NCBI RefSeq assembly: GCF_008831545.1 | Contig: NZ_CP044523.1 | Coordinates: 1-64,000 of the forward strand | DNA length: 64,000 nt | Source: Halorussus halophilus | GTDB lineage: Archaea; Halobacteriota; Halobacteria; Halobacteriales; Haladaptataceae | Reading direction: 5' to 3' | Shown here: piece after piece, positions 51,897 through 59,394 of the stretch | How positions within the stretch are numbered: the stretch's first letter is position 1 | Layout of the letters: every line of letters starts with the position of its first letter | Notes under the pieces: generated by a model | What the model saw: only the letters and a program-made list of their open reading frames with translations | What the model was told of the DNA's origin: nothing | The model's database searches: none | Translations under genes and position numbers: made by a program

Positions 51897-53902
51897 TGGT
51901 CGTCACCTCCCGTCGTTTCTTCGTCGTCTCCAACTGTCTCGCCGACACCCTCCACGAACTCTCGAATCCCGTCGCGGAAGTGGTAGGCCGCCGTGCCGAA
52001 CACTGTACTCGCGCCAGCGAACCCGACCGTCGAAGTCGAGGTGCCGAGGACGGTGTTCGTCTCGGTCGTTCCTGCTACCTCGGTCCACGTCTCGCCGCCA
52101 TCTGCGCTGTACTCGACGGGGCCGAAGGTGTAGTCGCCAGTCTGCTCGACGCCGCTCGGTGCCTCTGCGAAGTACGTCCGTTCACCCGCTTCGACCGGCA
52201 TCTCGAAGGTCACGTAGGTTCGGCCCCCGGCCGTGTGCGTGCTGTGGGCGTCGCCCTCCACGACCTCCCACTCTTCGGGAATCTCGTCTCGGACGAGCAC
52301 CGACTCGTCAGCACCGACTGCGAGGTCTACTCTGTTCGTCTGACCACCGGTGAACGCAGAGCCGTCGTCCTGTCGTTCGACGCTGACGTGCGCACCAGCA
52401 CCGGGGTCGTCACCGAACGGGACGTACTCGTTGTGGACGGCGTAGACGCCGGTGTTGATGTCAGAGGCGAACGTCACCCCGTTCTGCTCGACGGCGGTCC
52501 ACGTGAACGGCACCGCCGAGTTCAGCCCCTCCATCTTCGAGTCTTCCGGTACGTCCTTGTGGGGTTTGTAGTAGCCGCGCTCGTCGAGCGACCAATCAGC
52601 CGTCTCGACTCGCAGGAAGCGAACACCGCCGTGGTAGTGGCCGAGATGGACCCACCCGTCTTCAGTCACGTCGAAGTTGTGCGGACTGAGCGTGAAGTTG
52701 CTGAACGAGACGTTCGGTTGCCACTCCCACACGTCGAGTTCGTCGAGGTCGGGCGTCTCTGTAGTCGTCCCGTCCTCCTCGTAGATGGGGTCGGCGTCCA
52801 CGAGGTGAATCGTGCCGGTCGAACCGTCGGTCTGACTCGGCGTCTCTTGGCCGGTGACGAGGACGCGCTTGCCGTCGATGAGTTGGGGCGCGGGTTCGGC
52901 GTAGTGGCCGCGGTTCATCTCGAAGTGCCCCACGGCGGAGATGTCGAGCGGGTCCGAGAGGTCCAGCGCGTAGACGCCCTCGTTCCAGTAGGAGAGGTAG
53001 CCCGTCGGCGTCCCCGTCTTCGGGTCGTCTTGTACGGTGATGTCGTGGATGTAGGTCGTCCCCGAGGTAGCACCGCCGTTGGTCCACTGGTTGACCACCG
53101 CGAACTGCCCGGTCGTCCGGTCGAATTCGAGGACGTAGAGTCCGGCAGTCCCATCACCGGTATCGTGGATGGCGAACAGGTATTCGGTGCCGTCGATCCG
53201 GTGGTAGTAGGCGTTGTGCGACCCGGTCGTCCAGCCTTCGTACGCGCCGACGACTTCGGGGTTGCCGGGGTCCGAGACGTCCACCGCGACGACGGAACCG
53301 GCCGACACGTCTCCCGACTCGCCGTCAGTGCTCGGCTTCGGGTCCACATCGTCGTACAGCGCGGTGTAGGGCTGTTTGCTCAGGAAGACGTAGTCGCCGT
53401 CGTCACTGACTTTCAGGTCCATCACGGCCGCCCCCGAGTTCAGGTTGCGCACGAACGAGAGGACGGACAACTCCGCGTCTCGCAACTCCTCGTACGTCTC
53501 TGCGTCGTTGAAGTCGTGGATGTCGAGGATGGCCATCCCCCGGTCGTTCGTCGGCGACTTCGAGGAGAAGAAGCCGACGTAGGCGTAGTCGCCGTGGACT
53601 CGCAGTTCCGTGGCGGCCCCGTAGTGGGGTTCGTCGGGGTCGCCCGCGTTGCTGGACGGCCCGACGCCGCCGAGACTGTGATAGTCGAGCAGTTCGGTGT
53701 TCTGCGAGTCGGTGTGCTGACTCGGGTCGGTGTGGTCGTGGCCCTCCGAGGAGGACGAGGACCCCGAACTGTCCGAACCGAACTCGTGTGCGCTCGCGGA
53801 ACCGGTGGCCGCGAGGCCGCTGGCGGTCACTCCGAGCGCCTGCAGGACTGTTCGTCGGTCGATGCTGGTACCGATGTCGTCGCTGGGGGAATCGTCTGTC
53901 AT
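51893..53902 (-). CDS. Tat-exported LVIVD-repeat beta-propeller 2 with shared C-terminal module
   Basis: 669 residues. Tat signal IDRRTVLQALGVTASGLAATGSASA. After a Ser/His/Asp-rich linker (to about 70) come LVIVD blades (HGDYAYVGFFSSK, VVAVDVSDPGNPEVVGAYEG, VYALDLSDPLDISAVGHFEMNRG), spread over about 450 residues. The FTGGQTNQ module occupies about residues 508-624. A ~45-residue tail follows, with a possible helix (AAYHFRDGIREFVEGVGETV). It is the first gene of the unit with the M14 peptidase (ATGA overlap). Functions as an extracellular binding scaffold by analogy; no activity is known. Confidence 0.87.
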   Translation of the reverse strand: MTDDSPSDDIGTSIDRRTVLQALGVTASGLAATGSASAHEFGSDSSGSSSSSEGHDHTDPSQHTDSQNTELLDYHSLGGVGPSSNAGDPDEPHYGAATELRVHGDYAYVGFFSSKSPTNDRGMAILDIHDFNDAETYEELRDAELSVLSFVRNLNSGAAVMDLKVSDDGDYVFLSKQPYTALYDDVDPKPSTDGESGDVSAGSVVAVDVSDPGNPEVVGAYEGWTTGSHNAYYHRIDGTEYLFAIHDTGDGTAGLYVLEFDRTTGQFAVVNQWTNGGATSGTTYIHDITVQDDPKTGTPTGYLSYWNEGVYALDLSDPLDISAVGHFEMNRGHYAEPAPQLIDGKRVLVTGQETPSQTDGSTGTIHLVDADPIYEEDGTTTETPDLDELDVWEWQPNVSFSNFTLSPHNFDVTEDGWVHLGHYHGGVRFLRVETADWSLDERGYYKPHKDVPEDSKMEGLNSAVPFTWTAVEQNGVTFASDINTGVYAVHNEYVPFGDDPGAGAHVSVERQDDGSAFTGGQTNRVDLAVGADESVLVRDEIPEEWEVVEGDAHSTHTAGGRTYVTFEMPVEAGERTYFAEAPSGVEQTGDYTFGPVEYSADGGETWTEVAGTTETNTVLGTSTSTVGFAGASTVFGTAAYHFRDGIREFVEGVGETVGDDEETTGGDDQ
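52031..52381 (-). other. C-terminal FTGGQTNQ module, copy 2 (LVIVD-2)
   Basis: 117 residues: RQDDGSAFTGGQTNRVDLAV, RDEIPEEWEVVEG, ERTYFAEAPSGVEQTGDYTFGPVEYSADGGETW, TETNTVLGT. Unlike the other copies it is followed by 45 further residues. Confidence 0.85.
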
Positions 53903-54017
53903 GGTCGTGAATTCACGTGTAAGCTCTCACTGTGGACCGTTTCGACCGTTCTGGACCGGGCCGTCGTCTCGACGTCGCCGCTCGACGCCGGTCGTAACCG
54001 TGTTTCGTGTTCTGAGT

Positions 54018-54031
54018 TAACACGGGTGTTA
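54018..54031. promoter_or_regulatory. TAACAC-GG-GTGTTA palindrome in the LVIVD-2/M14 promoter
   Basis: Perfect 6-base arms, about 6 bases downstream (gene side) of a TATA-like TATAAT (54038-54043 on the plus strand). That position, between TATA and the expected transcription start, is typical of a repressor operator. It lies 116-129 bases before the LVIVD-2 ATG. Confidence 0.5.
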
Positions 54032-54093
54032 CGAAGGTATAATCTTGTTGGGCGTTTAGATGAGTTTATTCTGGCCTTAGCGTATCTAACGTC

Positions 54094-56316
54094 TCACGTA
54101 TTCGTGCTCTCGGCGACGACTGTGTTCGTGTCCGTGCCGCCGAAGGCGACCCAGTCGTCGTCTGTCTTCGCCGAATTCGCCTCGGCCGGGCCGAACGCGT
54201 AGTCGCCCGTCTCGCTGGTCGAACTCGGTGCTTCCGCGAAGTACGTGCGAGTCGCGCTCGTCTCGTCTGGCGCGACGTTGCCGAGATAGACGTGTTTCAC
54301 GTCTCCCGCTCGCTCGACGCGCTCTACGTCGCCAGCATCCGAGACTGTCCATTCGCTCGGAATCGTGTCTCGAATCTCTGCGCCGTGCGAGAGCGCCGAG
54401 ACGGTCACGTCAACCTGATTCGTTTGACCGCCGGTGAAAGCGTCACCGTCGTCGCTTCTAGTGCCCGATACCGACAGACTCGTCGGCGTGTCGGGGTCGG
54501 CCAGCGATACGTCTCTGAAGTTGGCGAGGTTGCCGGAGTCGGCCCGCTTCACTGCGGCCGCGGCGTCGGCGAACCCTGCGCCGATATTCCACGGCGTGTG
54601 CGAGACGTGCGAGTCAGTCGCCGTCGCCTCGACGGTGTTGATGACCTCGATTGGGTGCGGGTCGTAGTCGTTCGCTCTGGCGGCGTCGATGACGAGCGTA
54701 CAGATGCCAGCGGCGACCGGACAGGCCATCGACGTGCCGCTCATCGGCGTGTAGTACGCCCGCTCGTCCGGGGCCAACGCGTCCAGGGGGTCGGTCGGGC
54801 CGACGGTACTCACGACGGCGTTGCCCGGCGTTCCGATGGCGGGCCGATAGATGCCGACGGGCCGGTACCGAGTCGGTTCGCCGAGTTGCTCGTGAGACTC
54901 GTAGTCGATGGTGTACTCGACTGCGACCGACACCATCGGTTCGACTTCGACGTAGTAGGTCGTCCCGCCCTCCACGTCGGTTTCCAGCGTCCGGTGCTGA
55001 TACACTGGCTCTTCCCCCATCTGGGCGACGACCGTGCCGTCCTCGCTCCCGCGCCGAACCGACACCCGGACCTGCTGGCCGTCGGGCGAGATGTCGAGGG
55101 TGAGTTCGAGCGTGTCGGCGTTGTTCGGCGCGACCCACTCGTAGAAGTCACTCTCCGTGGAAGCGTCGGTGCCCGCCGTCGAACTGTCGGCCGCGGGGCC
55201 GACGGTGCCCTCCCACGTTCCGGTGTCTACGACGTACTGACCGCGATTCGACGCGGCGTGGAAGCGCGACAGATTCCACAGCGCGTCCTTGCGGTCGTAG
55301 TTCGTCTCTCGGTCCTCGTCGGGGGTGCGTCCGCGCGAGGAGAAGTCCGTCACGTGCTCGTCGTCGCGGGTCGCCGCCACACAGAGGACGTGCGGCGCCT
55401 TGCCGAACCGCGAGAGGGTGTCCGCGTCCGGCCCGGAGTTTCCGGCCGCGAAGACGGGGAGAATTCCGCGACCGAACGCCTCCCACGTGGCGACGTTCAG
55501 CGGGTCGTTCGGGTTGTAGCGCACGTCTCGCGCCACGCCGTAGGAGTTCGACACCACGTCGGGGTCGAAGTCGTCGTCGGGGTCGGCGGCCCGCCCGAGC
55601 AGGTGGTCCCACGCGCCGATGGCGTACGGCAGATAGACCGTCTCGTTGGTCGAGTACACCGAGATGCGCGCGCCGGGGGCCATGCCTTTGAACTGACCGT
55701 CGCTCGCGCTCCCGTCGCCTGCGATGCTCCCCGCGCAGTGAGTACCATGGCCGAGGTCGTCGGTGTCGGCGTTCGCGCCGAGATTCGTCCAGTCGGCGTC
55801 TCGCGTGCCGAGCGGGTTGTCCACCCACTGCCAGTTCGATTCGAGTCGGCCGTCGAAGTCGGGATGCGGTCCCGAAAACCCGGAGTCGATGACTACGACA
55901 TCGACGCTCGACCCGTCGTAGCCCAGTTCGTTCTGCACTACGTCTGCGCCGGTTGCCTCTCTGGCGTCGTCGTTGAAGTACGTCAGTTGCTCGGCCTTCT
56001 TCACTCGGCGAACCGAGTCGTCCTCGGCAATCGTCCGAATCTGGTCACCCGACAGCGCTGTGTAGCTGATGGGCAGGTTCTCGTAGTCGTGTTTGCCGTC
56101 GAGGTCGAAACTGTCGAGCAGGCTCATCGACTCCTGCGTGTCGAACACGACCAGCACTTCCTGCGGCCCGGCGGCCGACAGGTCCAGTTGGTCGTCTATC
56201 GTCGTCTTGTCGGCGGTTTCGCTGGCCGCCCCGACGCCCGCGAACGGGAGCAACGAGGCCGCGCCGACCGACTTGAGTGCGGTGCGCCGCGTGAACCGAA
56301 AGCTGTGGTCTGTCAT
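54094..56316 (-). CDS. Tat-exported subtilisin-like protease S8-3 with PPC insert and shared module
   Basis: 740 residues. Tat signal FTRRTALKSVGAASLLPFAGVG. Propeptide about 45-115. The S8 domain has Asp144 (VVIDSGFSGPHPD), His190 (LGHGTHCAG), FAAGNSGPD, and Ser529 (GTSMACPVAAG). A PPC-like domain (TWEGTVGP ... VEYTIDYESHEQ) is inserted at the same place as in S8-1. After the S8 domain a short linker leads to the FTGGQTNQ module (last ~123 residues, DGDAFTGGQTNQVDVTV to TNTVVAESTNT). Secreted protease. It is 87 bases downstream of S8-4 with no promoter-like sequence, so probably one operon. Confidence 0.93.
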   Translation of the reverse strand: MTDHSFRFTRRTALKSVGAASLLPFAGVGAASETADKTTIDDQLDLSAAGPQEVLVVFDTQESMSLLDSFDLDGKHDYENLPISYTALSGDQIRTIAEDDSVRRVKKAEQLTYFNDDAREATGADVVQNELGYDGSSVDVVVIDSGFSGPHPDFDGRLESNWQWVDNPLGTRDADWTNLGANADTDDLGHGTHCAGSIAGDGSASDGQFKGMAPGARISVYSTNETVYLPYAIGAWDHLLGRAADPDDDFDPDVVSNSYGVARDVRYNPNDPLNVATWEAFGRGILPVFAAGNSGPDADTLSRFGKAPHVLCVAATRDDEHVTDFSSRGRTPDEDRETNYDRKDALWNLSRFHAASNRGQYVVDTGTWEGTVGPAADSSTAGTDASTESDFYEWVAPNNADTLELTLDISPDGQQVRVSVRRGSEDGTVVAQMGEEPVYQHRTLETDVEGGTTYYVEVEPMVSVAVEYTIDYESHEQLGEPTRYRPVGIYRPAIGTPGNAVVSTVGPTDPLDALAPDERAYYTPMSGTSMACPVAAGICTLVIDAARANDYDPHPIEVINTVEATATDSHVSHTPWNIGAGFADAAAAVKRADSGNLANFRDVSLADPDTPTSLSVSGTRSDDGDAFTGGQTNQVDVTVSALSHGAEIRDTIPSEWTVSDAGDVERVERAGDVKHVYLGNVAPDETSATRTYFAEAPSSTSETGDYAFGPAEANSAKTDDDWVAFGGTDTNTVVAESTNT
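54097..54465 (-). other. C-terminal FTGGQTNQ module, copy 3 (S8-3)
   Basis: About 123 residues at the extreme C-terminus: TRSDDGDAFTGGQTNQVDVTV, RDTIPSEWTV, TRTYFAEAPSSTSETGDYAFGPAEAN, TDTNTVVAES. It is the most divergent in the segment after FGP. Confidence 0.85.
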
Positions 56317-56403
56317 GGTCAGTGTACTGAAATCGGAGGTTGGTGATGTCGGAAAACGGGGTGGTAGGGGGAGCTGGGTTGGATTGGACTGGACAGGGAC
56401 TGT

Positions 56404-59226
56404 TCAGAGGTCGCTGTCGGTTCCGGCGACGACGTTCGTGTCGCTCGTGCCCGAAAGCTGGACCCACGTCTCGCCGCCGTCCGGAGAGACCTGCACGGGG
56501 CCGAAGCTATAGGCGTTCGACTGCGTCTCTTCTGCGGGTGCCTCCACGAAGTACGTCGCCGAGAGGTCGCTCCCCTCGCCGAGGTAGACGAACTGCCGGT
56601 CGCCGTTGCTCTCGACGCGCGTCACGTCGTCGCTGTAGTCTTCCAGCACATCCCACTCGGGCGGTACCACGTCTCGCACCTTCACCGACTCGCTCGCGGA
56701 GACGGAGATGTCGATTTGGTTGGTCTGACCACCAGTAAAGGCGTCACCGTCGTCGCTTCGGGTGCCGGAGGCGGTGAACCCTTGCACCGTACTCGTCGAG
56801 AGGTCGAAGTGCGCCTGCACGTCGTCGCCGTTCAGCACGCCCGGAATCTGGACGAGTTTGGCGACGACGTAGTAGGTGCCGCCCTCCGTCGTGAACGTCA
56901 CCGAGGGACTGCCCTGCAGGCCCTGCGCTCGCGCCACGACGTTCGGTTCGCCGTTCGTCGCGGGCGTTTCGGCGTCGTAGACGAAGAGGTCGATATGGGG
57001 GCTTCCGGTCGCGGACCCCTTGTCGCCGCCCGAGAGGTGGCTGAACGAGACGGATGCCTCGTAGGTACCAGGGCCGACTTCGAGGTAGCCTGCGGCTGCG
57101 CGCTCGTCGTCGGGCACGTTCAGGCCGACTTCCGCGCTGATACTGCCCGAAGCCGACAGTTCGCGAGTCACGGCGTCGATTGCCGGACCGGGATTCACGC
57201 GGCCGAACCCTTCGAAGGGGTCTCGGCCACCGAAGTCGTAGGTCGGAGCCTTCGCACGGTGGTACGGCGCGGCCGTGAGTGCAGTCTCCGTCGCCGTCGC
57301 CAGCAACACCTGCTTCAGGCGCATCACGTCGTCGAACTCCGTATCGGTCGGCGCGGGGAGCGAGATGCTCGACGGCGCGTCTTCCTCCATCGCTTGGGCG
57401 AGGAGTCCGGAGACGCCGGTCGTGTAGGGACTCGCCATCGAGGTACCCGCGAGTCCGGTGTAGTCTCGAATCGCTGGCTGGTTGCTCTCGGGCGTGTCGG
57501 CCGCTCCGGCCAGCACTGCGTTTGCGAGGTCGGTCAGTGTGCCGCCCGGTGCGGTCACGTCCGGTTTCATGTACGCGCCGCCTTCGTCTTCGTCTATCGC
57601 GCCGATGCCGCCGGAGGAGTAGCCCGAGATGCCGTCGAGCGGTCCAGTTGCGACGACCGAAATCGCCTCGTCTGCGACCGCGGGCGACCCGTTACCGTTG
57701 GCGGGCGTCGCGGCGTTGCCAGCCGCGGCACAAGTCAGGATGCCGCCCTCGGCGATTTCTTTAATCGAACCGGGAATCCGGTCGAGCGTGCCCGCGGCCG
57801 CACCGAGCGGCAGGCCGCCCACGTAGCCCCACGACATGTTCACCGTCCGCATGTTGAAGATGTCGGCGAACTGGCTCGCGTGACGGCTCAGGTCCTCTGT
57901 CGGGGCCGACAGCCCTTGCAGGCACATGATGCTCTGGTCGGGTGCGAGTCCGGTGTGGAGTCCAGCGTCGCCGTCGGCCGAGCGGTCGCCGACCGTACTC
58001 TGTGGGTCGAGGAACGGTCCGACGGCCACCGTCTCGGCGTAGGCCGCCGTCGCCTTCTGGCCTTCCTGGGTCTCGACGTAGACAGTGTACGTGCCGGTCT
58101 GCTCGGCGGGCGCTTCGACCACGTTGTTGTCCCACTCGCTGGCGTCGTTCGTCGCCGTCGAGGTGTCGAGGGTCTGGCCGTCCGGTCCCTCGATTCGCAT
58201 TTGGAGGAGTTTGCCGTACGCCGACCCGAAGACGCCGGTTCCGGCCTCGGCCTCGACTTCGTAGGCGAGAACGCCGTCAGTCACGGCCGAGAGGACGGTC
58301 TGCGGCGCGTGTTCCTCGGCCGCCGATTCGTCTATCGCGCTGCCGCGGCCGCTCCCCGCCATGATGGACGAGCAGTGACTGCCGTGGCCGTCTGGGTCGC
58401 GAGGCTTCTTCCGCAGGCCGTAGCGCGAACTGGCGTCGTACCAGCCAACGGCTTTCGGCGTGTCCGGTGCGGGCGCGCCGCCAGTCCCCTCGAAGACGAC
58501 GCTCGAATCGTAGGTCTGCACCGTCCCCTCGATTTCGTAGTAGGTGCCCGAAATCTCGTAGGTCGTCGTCGTGTTGACGTATGCCTCGACGACGAAGCGG
58601 TACTTCGTCCCAGCGTCCACTGGCACGGTAATCTTCTCGGGCATGCTCGCCGTCGCCGCGCGGGCACTGGTCTCCCACTGGCCATCGACGTACTCGTCGA
58701 TGCGGAACTCCAAGTCGTTGCTCGCGTCGGCGTTCGGCGACCACGAGAGTTCCGCGTCGAGTTCATCGACGCCGCTCGGTGCGGTGAACTCGTGATACTT
58801 CTCCTCGCCCGTGGCGAAGGTTCCCGGTCCCATCGTCCCCGAGAACGACTCGCTGTCGCCGGTCTTCACGCGACTCACGTCGTTCTCCTCGGGCTTGGTC
58901 AGTTTCACTTGGCCGTCTTCGATGAACGCTTGGACGCCGTTCCACGGCCCGAGGTCGGGGTGGCGCACCTCTTGGCCGCTGTCGGTCAGCGCGAGCGTTC
59001 GGTCCGAACGGCCGCGATAGCCCCGGTCCCACGCGTGTTGGGCCTCGCGGGCACGCCAGTTGCGATACGTGCCGTCGAAGCCATCTGCCGCGGCGGCCGT
59101 CCCGGAAACGCCCAGCAACCCGACCGCGGCAGTTGCTCCCGACGCTTGCAGGAAAGTCCGCCGACTCAAGTCAGAATTAGCACTATCTCCGCTCCCGTCG
59201 AAACGTGTGTCGTCTTCCCCTGTCAT
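56404..59226 (-). CDS. Tat-exported subtilisin-like protease S8-4, two inserts and shared module
   Basis: 940 residues from MTGEDDTRFDGSGD; a 48-residue upstream extension is unlikely. Tat signal SRRTFLQASGATAAVGLLGV. S8 catalytic Asp82 (LALTDSGQEVRHPD), His281 (DGHGSHCSS), Asn in CAAAGNAA and Ser in GLAGTSMASPY. Between Asp and His lies a PPC-like domain (about 127-235); between His and Asn another beta domain (about 305-440). It belongs to a different S8 branch from S8-1/2/3. The tail is a PPC-like beta domain (about 725-815), then the FTGGQTNQ module (last 120 residues). First gene of the minus-strand protease unit; divergent from the winged-helix membrane protein. Confidence 0.92.
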   Translation of the reverse strand: MTGEDDTRFDGSGDSANSDLSRRTFLQASGATAAVGLLGVSGTAAAADGFDGTYRNWRAREAQHAWDRGYRGRSDRTLALTDSGQEVRHPDLGPWNGVQAFIEDGQVKLTKPEENDVSRVKTGDSESFSGTMGPGTFATGEEKYHEFTAPSGVDELDAELSWSPNADASNDLEFRIDEYVDGQWETSARAATASMPEKITVPVDAGTKYRFVVEAYVNTTTTYEISGTYYEIEGTVQTYDSSVVFEGTGGAPAPDTPKAVGWYDASSRYGLRKKPRDPDGHGSHCSSIMAGSGRGSAIDESAAEEHAPQTVLSAVTDGVLAYEVEAEAGTGVFGSAYGKLLQMRIEGPDGQTLDTSTATNDASEWDNNVVEAPAEQTGTYTVYVETQEGQKATAAYAETVAVGPFLDPQSTVGDRSADGDAGLHTGLAPDQSIMCLQGLSAPTEDLSRHASQFADIFNMRTVNMSWGYVGGLPLGAAAGTLDRIPGSIKEIAEGGILTCAAAGNAATPANGNGSPAVADEAISVVATGPLDGISGYSSGGIGAIDEDEGGAYMKPDVTAPGGTLTDLANAVLAGAADTPESNQPAIRDYTGLAGTSMASPYTTGVSGLLAQAMEEDAPSSISLPAPTDTEFDDVMRLKQVLLATATETALTAAPYHRAKAPTYDFGGRDPFEGFGRVNPGPAIDAVTRELSASGSISAEVGLNVPDDERAAAGYLEVGPGTYEASVSFSHLSGGDKGSATGSPHIDLFVYDAETPATNGEPNVVARAQGLQGSPSVTFTTEGGTYYVVAKLVQIPGVLNGDDVQAHFDLSTSTVQGFTASGTRSDDGDAFTGGQTNQIDISVSASESVKVRDVVPPEWDVLEDYSDDVTRVESNGDRQFVYLGEGSDLSATYFVEAPAEETQSNAYSFGPVQVSPDGGETWVQLSGTSDTNVVAGTDSDL
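56407..56766 (-). other. C-terminal FTGGQTNQ module, copy 4 (S8-4)
   Basis: 120 residues: TRSDDGDAFTGGQTNQIDISVSASESVKVRDVVPPEWDV, SATYFVEAPAEETQSNAYSFGPVQVSPDGGETWVQL, TNVVAGTDSDL. The invariant points across all four copies are DDG, FTGGQTNxxD, RDxxPxEW, TYFxEAP, FGP and a TN/NN-V ending. Confidence 0.85.
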
Positions 59227-59255
59227 CTGTGAGTGTTTGACACCGTACCCCATTG

Positions 59256-59267
59256 GAGTAAATACTC
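59256..59267. promoter_or_regulatory. GAGTA-AA-TACTC palindrome over the S8-4 TATA region
   Basis: Perfect 12-base palindrome, 30-41 bases before the S8-4 ATG. On the minus strand it reads GAGTATTTACTC and includes a TATTTA TATA-like core, so a bound regulator would occlude the basal promoter. On the other side of the intergenic region, TTTTAT (59370-59375) lies 20-25 bases before the ATG of the winged-helix gene. Confidence 0.45.
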
Positions 59268-59394
59268 GAAAAAAGGGTTTCTGGCAAAACCGTCCAAACG
59301 TCTTGGTCCAACGTTTCAACCGGCCAACTACCAATCTGTAAGCCGTCGTATTTTTACGGTAGAAACCCATTTTATCCGATACCTCTAGAGCGGC

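Noticed and set aside
53903-54093. A small gene between LVIVD-2 and S8-3
   Set aside because: Short frames lack starts and the sequence holds promoter features instead.
51896-54202. Long open frames antisense to LVIVD-2, S8-3 (54292-56346) and S8-4 (56716-59232)
   Set aside because: Each lies exactly opposite a well-supported exported protein. They have no signal peptide, start or ribosome-binding site of their own and show Arg/Val-rich antisense composition.
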